A DNA stretch of 28,185 nt from CAYPHJ01 sp964410485 (GTDB lineage Bacteria > Desulfobacterota > Binatia > UBA9968). Every line of letters starts with the position of its first letter. The stretch's first letter is position 1. A program made the position numbers and the translations under genes. Location: the NCBI GenBank assembly GCA_964410485.1, contig CAYPHJ010000058.1, positions 1-28,185 of the forward strand, read 5' to 3'. Positions 1-6,555 of the stretch are shown here, piece by piece. The notes under the pieces are model-generated. The model was not told the origin of the DNA. It was given only the letters and a program-made list of their open reading frames with translations, and ran no database searches.

Positions 1-2
1 TG

Positions 3-383
3 ATTGAGCGCATGATCTTGAAAGGGACCTTCGAGAAGTATCCCAACCTGCGCCTGTGTCTTTCGCACGGCGGCGGGCTGCTGGCCTTCAATATCTGGCG
101 GCTCGACCACTCCTACAGCTTGCGGCCCGAGTTAAAGAAAGTCATTGCCGAGAAACCATCCACGTATCTGAAGAAGATGTACTTCGATACCATCGTGCAT
201 TCCGTGGCCGCGCTGAACTACCTGACGCAAGTCGTCGGGCCGGACCGCGTTGTTATAGGCACGGACTATCCGATGGCGATGGGCGATTTCGATGCGGTGC
301 GCAAAGTGAAGGAGCTTCAATTGCCGGGTGGCGAGCGCGAACTGATTCTCGGCGTCAATGCGGCGCGGGCGTTGAATCTCTAA
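3..383 (+). CDS. Amidohydrolase family protein, C-terminal part (5' truncated by window edge)
   Basis: This is the end of a TIM-barrel amidohydrolase of the amidohydrolase_2 (ACMSD/LigW-like) type. These enzymes hydrolyse or decarboxylate small organic acids using a metal centre. The reading frame is open to the left edge (residues IER precede the first ATG at 12), so the gene starts upstream. Visible signatures are the SHGGG strand, which carries a family metal-ligand His, and the GTDYP motif, whose Asp is the conserved barrel-end ligand. The ending NAARALNL matches the usual N-A-x-x-L close of the family. The substrate cannot be told from this fragment. The minus-strand hydrolase gene converges on it. 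Confidence 0.85.
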   Translation: MERMILKGTFEKYPNLRLCLSHGGGLLAFNIWRLDHSYSLRPELKKVIAEKPSTYLKKMYFDTIVHSVAALNYLTQVVGPDRVVIGTDYPMAMGDFDAVRKVKELQLPGGERELILGVNAARALNL

Positions 384-384
384 A

Positions 385-409
385 GGCGCGGCAAGCGCCG
401 TTGGTTTTT
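385..409 (+). terminator. Candidate rho-independent terminator after the amidohydrolase
   Basis: Directly after the stop codon, GGCGC (385-389) and GCGCC (395-399) form a 5-bp GC stem with a 5-nt loop, followed by a T-rich run (401-409). It sits in the 66-bp gap between two convergent genes, where a terminator is expected. The stem is short, so this is a modest call. Confidence 0.45.
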
Positions 410-449
410 CCCGTCTTTCAGCGATCGTCTTCGCTGCTGCTTCGGGTCA

Positions 450-1334
450 TCAGAGTTCCGCGCACTTCTCGACGAAAGCTTTGATGACGCCGTTGAACGT
501 CGCCGGTTGTTCGCGGTAGCAGAAGTGTCCCGCCTCGTTGATGATATGCATTGCCGACTTGGGATTGGCGTCGGCGATGATCTCGAAGAGCGCGTGGCCG
601 CGCTTGAGCTGCGCCGTCGGATCGTTGTAGCCCCAGACGACCAGCGTTGGCGCACTGAGCTTGCCCTGCATGATCCAGTTGAGCGTCTCTTCCTTGTGCA
701 GAGCCAAATGGGGCAGGAATTGTCTTCTCTTGAGTCCCTCGTCTTCCATCTTTCGGACGGTTTCCTGGTACTTCGCCGATTTCGCGATATCTTCACAGGT
801 GTCGAGCCAGTTTCGGCTGATATGATTCGGTTTGAAAGAGTAGTGCTCGATGCACCAGCGCTGGCTTTCGCGGCTGAGCCGCGGTTTGGGGGCGTTGGCC
901 ATAATGTATTCGGTCTTGGAGAGCCCGGGCGCGAGAGTGCCGCTGTCGACAATGGTGCAGGAACGCACCAGGTGCGGGTGATCCAAAGTCAGACGCGCTA
1001 CCACGTAGCCGCCGCGCGAGTGGCCGATGACGTGGACGTTTTTAAGCCCGAGCGCCTCCAGTAAACTGGCTGCATGCCTGACCGTTGCACCCATGGTGTA
1101 GTCCGTGTCGGACTTTGGATTGCCGGTGTAACCCTGCCCGAGTTTGTCCATAGCCACCACACGAAACCAGCGGGCGAGAACGTCAAAGTTAAACTCCCAG
1201 TCAAGAGCGCTTTCGCACGCATCCGGCGTGCCCATGTGGCTGCCGTGCACGAGCAGCAGGACTTCGCCGCTGCCGCTATCGAAATAGCGGGTTTTGATGC
1301 CATCAACCGCGATAAACTTCGGGTCTGTCATCAT
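450..1334 (-). CDS. Alpha/beta-fold hydrolase
   Basis: A 294-residue alpha/beta hydrolase resembling the meta-cleavage-product hydrolase / epoxide hydrolase branch. The nucleophile elbow GHSRGG places Ser106. An HGSHMG oxyanion region lies near residue 30. A late WGYNDP strand carries the likely acid residue, and EAGHF carries the catalytic His. I chose the ATG at 1334 (tandem ATG-ATG) rather than the ATG 36 bp further upstream, because GGAGGAT lies 6 bp before it. The gene lies downstream of the DoxX gene on the same strand and probably shares its transcript. The substrate is unknown; ester or C-C bond hydrolysis is an inference from the family. Confidence 0.85.
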   Translation of the reverse strand: MMTDPKFIAVDGIKTRYFDSGSGEVLLLVHGSHMGTPDACESALDWEFNFDVLARWFRVVAMDKLGQGYTGNPKSDTDYTMGATVRHAASLLEALGLKNVHVIGHSRGGYVVARLTLDHPHLVRSCTIVDSGTLAPGLSKTEYIMANAPKPRLSRESQRWCIEHYSFKPNHISRNWLDTCEDIAKSAKYQETVRKMEDEGLKRRQFLPHLALHKEETLNWIMQGKLSAPTLVVWGYNDPTAQLKRGHALFEIIADANPKSAMHIINEAGHFCYREQPATFNGVIKAFVEKCAEL

Positions 1335-1824
1335 GAGGGTATCCTCCACCGCTCGAATAAACGAAAGCACCTCCGAATGTCAATGACGGCAGCGTGACTT
1401 TATCGATATCACAACCTGCGCCGCCGCCGCTGGAACGAGCGATCGATGCCCCAGACGACGGTTCCCCGGGGCTCGCTATGTACAGGAACACGAAGCAATA
1501 GAAAACCGCTCGTTCCCCGACATTCAAAATAGGCCAGAAATCTCTCGGAAAATGACTCTGAAAATAGGCAACGGCCATCTCTCCGCTAGCAATAAAGGCC
1601 GCGTAGCCTGTAAAAAGCCCCAATGCTACGAGCAGCCCACCAAAAAACTCGATTATGCCCGCCACTCCGGCCTGCGAAAACAGGGGAGCCGCTTCGCCCG
1701 AGCCTCCCACTCCGCCAAAGACGCCAAAGAGCTTTCTGGCTCCGTTACAAGAAAACAACAAACCCACGATGATCCGCATGAGCGCGTAGAGATAGTCCGA
1801 GTAACGTCCGAGAAATTTCTCCAT
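1303..1824 (-). CDS. DoxX family membrane protein, probably frameshifted near its C-terminus
   Basis: The first ~120 residues are a typical DoxX protein: a small membrane protein with about four hydrophobic segments, an early LMRIIVGLLF helix with CNGARKLFG, and a GGLLVALGLFTGYAA helix. A strong RBS (AAGGAGG) precedes the ATG at 1824. After FLYIASPG the frame becomes low-complexity, runs on for ~50 residues, and overlaps the downstream hydrolase start by 32 bp. One extra base in the CCCCGGGG run at about 1467-1474 would instead give GTVVWGIDRSFQRRRRR and a stop at 1409. That is how DoxX proteins usually end (a G-x-x-WSID-like segment, then basic residues). I infer a one-base deletion, real or a sequencing error. 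The family is linked to redox or sulfur stress; the role here is unknown. Confidence 0.75.
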   Translation of the reverse strand: MEKFLGRYSDYLYALMRIIVGLLFSCNGARKLFGVFGGVGGSGEAAPLFSQAGVAGIIEFFGGLLVALGLFTGYAAFIASGEMAVAYFQSHFPRDFWPILNVGERAVFYCFVFLYIASPGEPSSGASIARSSGGGAGCDIDKVTLPSLTFGGAFVYSSGGGYPHDDRPEVYRG

Positions 1825-2035
1825 TGGTATCCTCCTTTTCCCGAATACGTTGCGCCGAATCTATACGAACTCAAAAGCGGCAACAATGCACGGCGCTGTC
1901 AGGGAAGAAAAATTGAGCGTGACATTTATTGATTATACCGAGAGCCGCGAGAAGGTGACGAAGTCAAGGCAAACAGACGATCGGTGGAGTGCAACCGAAT
2001 ATGGCAGCCGTGATGACCGGGGGGATTGTTGGTCG

Positions 2036-3139
2036 CTATCCCCAAACTTCGCGCGCGGTCCTGACGACGAGATCGAGTTTGCGCTGCTGATCTTCAGGTG
2101 AGAGGGGGTTGCCAAGAATGGATGAAGCAAAACCGCACTGGGGGCTGATGCCCAGCTGCGCAAGTGGAAAATAACGGCTCGCTGTCGTTATGCGTTGGCG
2201 CAGGTTGTCGCTCGACTCAAGCTGGGCGGTTTTGGTACTGATCAAACCCAGAACCACGAATTTGTCTTCCGGTATGTCCTTGAGCGGGTGGAAGGTGCCA
2301 GAACGGTGGTCATCGTACTCGAGCAGGAGTCTCGTTACCTTGAGCCGATGAAATAAAGCGCGACTCATCGAATCGTAACCTCCTTCGGCAAGCCACCGGC
2401 CGCCCTGGTTCCCTCGTCAGAGATGAAGCGCGAAAGTGACATTAGAAAAACCAGCGATCAAAGCGTTGTCGAGCTCGACGCCTCGAACCAACCATTGATC
2501 CAGGCTCCATCCCCGCTCTTCGTAGAAACGTCGTGTCCTGGGGTCCAACAAGAGCCCATAGTGCGGCGCGTCAATCTGGATGTAAGTGGCCCCAAGGCGC
2601 ACCAGCTCTTGAACCTCCGCGCGCAGGATCTGAACCACGTCTGCAAGGAAACTATCGAGCGTCGGATACGCGGCACTGGAGTATTTGCGAGACCAAAAGT
2701 TTGCCCAAAGGCCCGGGCTCGGCAATGTAATTTTAGGAATGTGGCTGGTGTTGCTCTTCAGGTAGACGAACTCATCAGCGGATAAATAGCGCTGCCGCAC
2801 CAGCTTTCCCGTCGCGCCGAGTTTACGCGGCCGCGGTTTTCGATGGACTCCTTGCGCGTCGCGCCACTCGCCCCAGAGAAAAGCGTCGATACTGGACTCG
2901 CCAAAGCCGGAGACTGCGGCCGTCATTTGGCTCTGAAAAGACTCGCGCCGCATTTCGCCGTCGGTGACGACTTCGAGGCCCGCTGCTTCTTGCAGCGCGA
3001 TCGCTGCATCGACTGCACGATCTTCGATTTCTTTTAAAGGAGGCTCGTCGATGTCTCCAGCCGCTAACCGCTTGCGAGCTTCGAGTAGTTCCGCGGGCCT
3101 GAGCAGGCTGCCGACGACATCGGCGTGAAGCGTGGTCAT
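2036..3139 (-). CDS. MetE-core (cobalamin-independent methionine synthase II) family protein with in-frame TGA at the zinc-ligand Cys; probable selenoprotein
   Basis: Read through one TGA (2417-2419), this is a 367-residue protein matching the short MetE C-terminal-domain family (YxjG-like), which transfers methyl groups to thiols such as homocysteine using zinc. The N-terminal half has VVGSLLRP, VVTDGEMRR and the barrel strand IQIDAPHY. After the TGA the same frame continues with RGNQGGRW, LLLEYDD and SPQCGF. The TGA is codon 241 in H-L-TGA-R-G-N. Relatives have HLCRGN, whose His and Cys are zinc ligands together with a Glu (probably E274) and a second Cys (C335). The readthrough is exactly in frame, 16 codons before the next ATG. 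I take the ATG at 3139; it has no good RBS. A repeat element starts 14 bp upstream. Alternative: a nonsense pseudogene. Its company with two other TGA-at-Cys genes favours selenocysteine. Confidence 0.8.
2391..2401 (-). promoter_or_regulatory. Weak candidate SECIS hairpin for the MetE-like gene
   Basis: Downstream of the TGA on the minus strand, GCC-GGU-GGC (2400-2392) can form a small hairpin with loop GGU, extended by one G-U pair. Its first loop G is 20 nt after the TGA, close to the 19 nt of the E. coli fdhF SECIS, which also has a GGU-containing loop. An alternative fold is ACC(A)GG-GCGG-CCGGT, slightly nearer the TGA. Both are much weaker than the hairpins in the two AhpD-like genes. 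A folding calculation would be needed to choose between them. Confidence 0.35.
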
Positions 3140-3153
3140 ACAGTGGCCAGACA

Positions 3154-3292
3154 CTAGTAAGCTGCTGAAAAACTCTCCGTTCACCCTTCGAGAACCTCAG
3201 GGCGAACGGAGAGGAACTTGAAATGAGTAGGGATTTTCCGTTCATGCTGAGCCTGTCGAAGCATCCCGAATCTTTTTTCAGCAACGTGCTAG
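3154..3292. repeat. MITE-like dispersed repeat, copy A
   Basis: A ~139-bp element bounded by CTAG on both sides, with imperfect terminal inverted repeats (CTAGTAAGCTGCTGAAAAA on the left; the right end reads CTAGCACGTTGCTGAAAAA on the other strand). It is nearly identical to the reverse complement of 16985-17122 and shares ends with 28087-28185. The inside holds CTCCGTTC/GAACGGAG-type inverted segments and no real gene. Its left end lies 14 bp upstream of the MetE-like start codon, so it may have displaced that gene's native promoter and RBS. The size, the CTAG borders and the lack of coding capacity suggest a non-autonomous mobile element; its transposase is not in the window. Confidence 0.8.
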
Positions 3293-3493
3293 CCGACAAT
3301 CTGTCGATTGCGGCCGATTGGAAACGATCATATCGATGGGATTTTCTACTTCAATACCGTGGAGAAGCCGGAAAAAAAAGGGGGCTCGAGACTCGTGGCC
3401 GTTGAAAAGGTGTTTGGGTCGAACCAACCGCGATGCGCTTGACCCTTTCCACGTGTGAGGTGTAGTTGTAGCGGGTCGGGGGAGGAACATTTT

Positions 3494-3868
3494 ATGCGCG
3501 TACTCAAAATCAGCGAGCTGCCGGAGAAACCGATGGATACGGCTACGCCGATTGCCGGCTGGAACGGCGGACCGGTGAGCCGGACGCGGCAGGCGGTGAT
3601 CGGCGACGGGCAGTCGGAGAATTTTCGCTGCAACGTGGTCAATTTTCAGGTCGGCGCGACGACGGGATGGCATGTGCACGATTGCGATCAGATTCTTGTC
3701 GTTACCGCGGGGAGGGGCAAGGTCGCGACGGAATCCGAAGAACGTGACATTACCATCGGCGATATCGTGCACATTAAAGCTGGGGAGCGCCACTGGCATG
3801 GTGCCACGGCGGAAACACCGATGGCGCACATTACCGTGACGACGGCGGGGAGCACTTCGAAGCACTAA
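3494..3868 (+). CDS. Small cupin domain protein
   Basis: A 124-residue single-domain cupin. Motif 1 is HVHDCDQ (H60, H62, Q66) and motif 2 is GDIVHIKAGERHWHG (H100), so the 3-His site is intact while the usual motif-1 Glu is Gln. Such small cupins bind a divalent metal and act on small molecules or serve as sensors. The ATG at 3494 is chosen because GGGAGG precedes it; an upstream in-frame ATG at 3455 would add 13 unlike residues. It is the first gene of the plus-strand set with AhpD1, the Fe-S protein and AhpD2. Cupin genes are often found next to CMD/AhpD genes, which supports a shared pathway. The substrate is unknown. Confidence 0.85.
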   Translation: MRVLKISELPEKPMDTATPIAGWNGGPVSRTRQAVIGDGQSENFRCNVVNFQVGATTGWHVHDCDQILVVTAGRGKVATESEERDITIGDIVHIKAGERHWHGATAETPMAHITVTTAGSTSKH

Positions 3869-3900
3869 CCCGCATACGATACCGCCGCATGCCGCGGTTA

Positions 3901-3922
3901 GCGGGTAAACGGGAATACCCGC
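3901..3922 (+). promoter_or_regulatory. Hairpin between cupin and AhpD1, just upstream of the AhpD1 RBS
   Basis: GCGGGTA (3901-3907) pairs with TACCCGC (3916-3922), giving a 7-bp stem with an 8-nt loop directly before the GGAGGAAGG ribosome-binding region of AhpD1. No U-run follows, so it is unlikely to be a terminator. It could be an mRNA processing or stability element or a translational control structure. That role is inference. Confidence 0.35.
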
Positions 3923-3938
3923 GGGAGGAAGGCGTTTT

Positions 3939-4610
3939 ATGCCTTGGATCAAGATCATTCCTGAGCACGAGGCCGAGGGCGAGCTCAAAGAAGTTTATCG
4001 CAAGATCAAAGCGCAACGCCAGGGCGAAGCGATCAACCGTGATCGGGACGCGGGGCCGGGCGGCCCGCCCGTCAGCCCGCCAATGTTGCACAGCCTCAAT
4101 CCCAAGGCCATGTGGCACACCGCCGAGCTCATGTGGGAAATCATGCGCGGCGAGTCGCGCCTGACCACGGCGCAGCGGGAGATGATCGCCACGGTGACAT
4201 CGGCGACGCTCCACTGCCGTTTCTGAACCGTCGCCCACGCAGAGTTTCTGCGTCAAGAAGGCGGCGATGACCTGGCGGTGGAACAGGTCAAAGACGACTG
4301 GCGCCGGATGGAGCTGAGCGAAGCGGAATACGCCATGTTGGAATTCGCCGAGAAACTCACGTTGACGCCAAGCAACATGCGCGAGGCTGACGTGCGGAAA
4401 TTACGCGACGTTGGTTGGAACGACCGCGACATTCTCGATATCGTTCATGTGTGCGCCTATTTCAATTTCCGCGTGCGCGTCGTCGATGGGCTCGGGCTCG
4501 AAGTTGCCGATTGGCAGATTCAGCGGGCCCGTAGCGGAGCGGCACGCGCCGAGAAGTTGGCGAAAGAACGCGGTGTCGCGATGCCGCGCGATGTGTGGAA
4601 CGTGCGATAG
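3939..4610 (+). CDS. AhpD-like / CMD-family peroxidase-related protein with CxxU motif (TGA = probable selenocysteine), AhpD1
   Basis: A 223-residue AhpD-fold protein if the TGA at 4224-4226 (codon 96) is read as an amino acid. Alkylhydroperoxidase D uses a Glu-Cys-Cys-His relay at spacing +12, +15, +19 (Glu118, Cys130, Cys133, His137 in M. tuberculosis AhpD). Here E81, C93, U96 and H100 (CRF-U-TVAH) keep that spacing exactly. The frame continues with a family-like C-terminal half (EYAMLEFAEKLTL, DRDILDIVHVCAYFNF). Without readthrough the product would end at HCRF, losing the attacking residue and half the fold. GGGAGGAAGG lies 8 bp before the ATG. A strong hairpin follows the TGA at SECIS distance. 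The Fe-S gene starts 29 bp after the stop. Likely role: selenium-dependent thiol peroxidase or redox partner; substrate unknown. Confidence 0.88.
4237..4253 (+). promoter_or_regulatory. Bacterial SECIS-like hairpin of AhpD1
   Basis: ACGCAGA and TCTGCGT form a perfect 7-bp stem around the loop GTT. The loop G (4244) is 18 nt after the TGA, against 19 nt in E. coli fdhF, whose SECIS (TGCAGGTCTGCA core) looks much alike. Aligned with the AhpD2 hairpin, the stem is the same except that pair 4240-4250 is C-G here and G-C there: a compensatory change, whose second base is synonymous (Leu CTG versus CTC). This points to selection on RNA structure. SelB binding is inference. Confidence 0.8.
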
Positions 4611-4639
4611 GGAAAATCCACAACGGAGGCCGTTGTTTT

Positions 4640-5545
4640 ATGCGCGGTATTACACCGAGACGAGAACAGGGCATGGCAGATCCGGTGTTGGCCGAAATGG
4701 TCTACGCCACCGGCGCGACGGAGTCGCGCCACTTCGCGGCGGTGAAGCCGACGATTCAGGCCTATCGCGCCAGCTGGGTGAAAATCGCGCCGTACCGAGA
4801 CGGCCCGGTGAATTCGCAGCGGTTGGAGGTTGACCATCCGGCGGCGATGACCGCTCAGGTGAAAGCGAAGGCGAGAGAATTGGGCGCGAATCTGGTCGGC
4901 ATCTGCCGCTTGCAGCCGCAGATGATCGACCTCGGTTCGGAAGTGTCGCACGAATTCGTGATCGCCTGCTGCGTTGCGGAAGATTATGACAGGGTCCTGC
5001 AGGGTCCCGACGCGGTTGAAGAAGAAGCGATGCGAACCTATGCCAAGTGCGCCGAGATCGCCACGACGCTGGCGGCCTACGTGCGCGAAATGGGTTATCC
5101 CGCGATTGCTCACCACAACGGCGCCAGCGAGGTCCAAGCAATTCCGATCTTTTATCAGGTCGGCTTCGGTGAGCTGGGCCGCCACGGCAGTTTGATCAAC
5201 GAGACCTACGGCGCGAGTTTTCGTCCCGGATTCGTAACCACGGATTTGCCGCTTGTCGAGGACCAACCGCGCGAATTCGGTGTGCAGGATTTCTGCATGA
5301 ACTGCAACGTTTGCCAGCTTAACTGCCCGGGCGACGCGATCCCTCACGATTACGTGGTTACCCGCGGCATCAAACGCTGGCTCATCGATCTGGAAAAGTG
5401 TTACCCGTACTCGCGCCTGCGTGATGAGTACTGCCACCTGTGCGTTGACGTGTGCCCCTACAACGTCAAATCGCATCCCGACGTTTATCGGCAGCTCATG
5501 AAAGAGCGCAAGAAGGTCGGCTATAAGACGCCGAAAACCTATTGA
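4640..5545 (+). CDS. Reductive-dehalogenase/QueG-like double [4Fe-4S] protein
   Basis: A 301-residue soluble protein. It has two cluster motifs: C219-xx-C222-xx-C225-xxx-C229-P, and C254 plus C265-xx-C268-xxx-C272-P. Before them lie IPIFYQVGFGELGRHGSLINETYG and TDLPL, features of the corrinoid-binding reductive dehalogenases (RdhA) and of epoxyqueuosine reductase. No Tat signal or membrane segment is visible, and it is shorter than respiratory RdhA proteins, so a cytoplasmic cobamide-dependent reductase is the best guess. The ATG at 4640 follows GGAGG by 10 bp; an earlier in-frame ATG (4595) lies inside AhpD1. It sits between the two AhpD-like selenoprotein genes, which suggests a shared reductive or detoxifying task. 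Dehalogenation itself is not proven; other uses of this fold are possible. Confidence 0.8.
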   Translation: MRGITPRREQGMADPVLAEMVYATGATESRHFAAVKPTIQAYRASWVKIAPYRDGPVNSQRLEVDHPAAMTAQVKAKARELGANLVGICRLQPQMIDLGSEVSHEFVIACCVAEDYDRVLQGPDAVEEEAMRTYAKCAEIATTLAAYVREMGYPAIAHHNGASEVQAIPIFYQVGFGELGRHGSLINETYGASFRPGFVTTDLPLVEDQPREFGVQDFCMNCNVCQLNCPGDAIPHDYVVTRGIKRWLIDLEKCYPYSRLRDEYCHLCVDVCPYNVKSHPDVYRQLMKERKKVGYKTPKTY

Positions 5546-5625
5546 CGCTTTTTATAGAATAGAGCGAGCGGACAGAGCGGTTGTCCAGCAAACACGAAAA
5601 CGTCCTAAAGGTTGCAAAGCTCACT

Positions 5626-5835
5626 ATGGAAAAACTCTACGTGAACGAGATCGGTCCTGATGGCGAAATCAGCACAGTTGGCCTGTTCTATTCGCAGGCC
5701 GAGGCACAGAGAATCGTGGACATGATGCGCGCCAATCCTGATCGCGCAGCGTGCCGCTACGAGATCGTCGAAGCGACCAGGTATACCTTGACCCACAGGC
5801 AAGCGCGCCGTACCGCGGCCGCTCACAAGGAGTAG
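5626..5835 (+). CDS. Small hypothetical protein between the Fe-S and AhpD2 genes
   Basis: I do not recognise this gene. It encodes 69 residues from the ATG at 5626 (MEKLYVNEIG...), or 84 from a TTG at 5581; neither has a strong RBS. The product has an acidic/hydrophobic N-terminal half (GPDGEISTVGLFYSQAEAQRIVDMM), a single Cys, and a basic tail ending AAAHKE. Its stop (TAG) overlaps the RBS of AhpD2, 2 bp before that ATG, so the two are probably translationally coupled. Position in the operon makes it a real gene candidate; no function can be given. Confidence 0.6.
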   Translation: MEKLYVNEIGPDGEISTVGLFYSQAEAQRIVDMMRANPDRAACRYEIVEATRYTLTHRQARRTAAAHKE

Positions 5836-5837
5836 CT

Positions 5838-6389
5838 ATGCCCTATATCAAAACCGTGCCGCCGGCCGCGGCGACCGGCAAGCTCAAAGAAATTTACGAG
5901 TCGGGCTCCGGGCCGTCGGCAGCGCGCGGCAAGGTTTCCATGATCCGGCAGGTGCAAAGTCTCAATCCCCATACCCTCGCCGCTTGGCGTGAGCTGGACG
6001 TCGCCATCATGAGCGGCGAATCGCGCATTACCCGGCGCCAGCGTGAGATGATCGCTACCGTGGTGTCGGCGACCAATCATTGCAGTTACTGAATGACTGC
6101 CCACGGAGAGGCTCTCCGTGTCGAATCGAACGATGAACCTCTGGTCGAAGGCATCAAACGGGATTATACGCAGCTGAGTCTGCCAACCGCCGAGCGGGCG
6201 ATGCTCGATTACGCCGTGAAGCTGACGGTGGCGCCTTCGACGGTGAACGAAGCGGACCTGGAAATGTTGCGCGCGCAAGGCTTCGACGACCGCGACATTT
6301 TGGATATCGTGTACGTGATTTGTCTTTACAACTTCAACGACCGAATGGCCGACGCCACGGGCATCACGGGGCATGATTTTTTCAGATGA
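5838..6389 (+). CDS. AhpD-like / CMD-family peroxidase-related protein with CxxU motif (TGA = probable selenocysteine), AhpD2
   Basis: A 183-residue paralog of AhpD1 when the TGA at 6090-6092 (codon 85) is decoded. The AhpD relay is again exactly spaced: E70, C82, U85, H89 (CSY-U-MTAH). The N-terminal halves share LKEIYE/LKEVYR, QSLNPH/HSLNPK, MSGESR/MRGESR and QREMIATV-SAT. The C-terminal half has ERAMLDYAVKLTVAPS and DDRDILDIVYVICLYNFNDR. AAGGAG lies 5 bp before the ATG. The codon after the TGA is ATG, which invites a false second-gene call, but a protein starting there would lack the whole first half of the fold. The gene itself ends with TGA (6387-6389), so TGA is also a true stop here. 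The SECIS-like hairpin at 6102-6120 supports selenocysteine insertion. Substrate unknown. Confidence 0.88.
6102..6120 (+). promoter_or_regulatory. Bacterial SECIS-like hairpin of AhpD2
   Basis: CACGGAGA and TCTCCGTG form a perfect 8-bp stem around the loop GGC. The first loop G (6110) is 18 nt after the TGA, the same distance as in AhpD1. Pair 6106-6116 (G-C) replaces C-G of the AhpD1 hairpin, while the other stem pairs aligned from the loop outward are unchanged. The hairpin overlaps codons for AHGEALRV. Function as a SelB-binding element is inferred from position and shape. Confidence 0.8.
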
Positions 6390-6438
6390 GATCAATGAAA
6401 AACGTCCCAGCGAAACGCTCGGCTAGATTGGGGAAACC

Positions 6439-6555
6439 ATGAGCAAACCCTCGGGTAAAATCGATCGGAAAGCGTTCCGGCAAGTCCATAAGGCGCAGCA
6501 GGAACGCGTGCGGGTTTCCAGGGTCGCCGCTCACGTGCCGCAGAAAGTTTGGTAG
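6439..6555 (+). CDS. Possible small basic protein at the convergent end of the operon
   Basis: A 38-codon frame (MSKPSGKIDRKAF...QKVW) begins 49 bp after AhpD2 with GGGGAAA just before its ATG. It overlaps the 3' end of the SelO gene on the other strand by 25 bp. The product would be strongly basic. It matches nothing I know and may be a chance frame. Confidence 0.2.
   Translation: MSKPSGKIDRKAFRQVHKAQQERVRVSRVAAHVPQKVW

Noticed and set aside
2036..2368. Independent 110-residue gene
   Set aside because: It is in frame with the MetE-like N-terminal part, and the 16 codons between match the family (RGNQGGRWLAEGG).
3223..3405. Short proteins read from the MITE-like repeats (also at 2823-3299 and 16972-17163)
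   Set aside because: They are translations of the repeat copies in different frames, with no RBS and no family match.
4278..4610. Separate 110-residue gene starting at ATG 4278
   Set aside because: It is the in-frame C-terminal half of the AhpD1 protein after the TGA; it has no RBS and no complete fold.
4520..5476. 318-residue minus-strand frame opposite the Fe-S gene
   Set aside because: The plus-strand frame carries both [4Fe-4S] motifs; the minus frame is a shadow.
6093..6389. Separate 98-residue gene starting at the ATG right after the TGA
   Set aside because: Same frame as AhpD2, no RBS of its own, and it would lack the Glu-Cys part of the active site.
2036..6389. A variant genetic code with TGA as Trp or Cys throughout
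   Set aside because: TGA is used as a normal stop by several genes here (AhpD2, the Fe-S gene at 5545, the CMD gene), so only context-dependent recoding fits.
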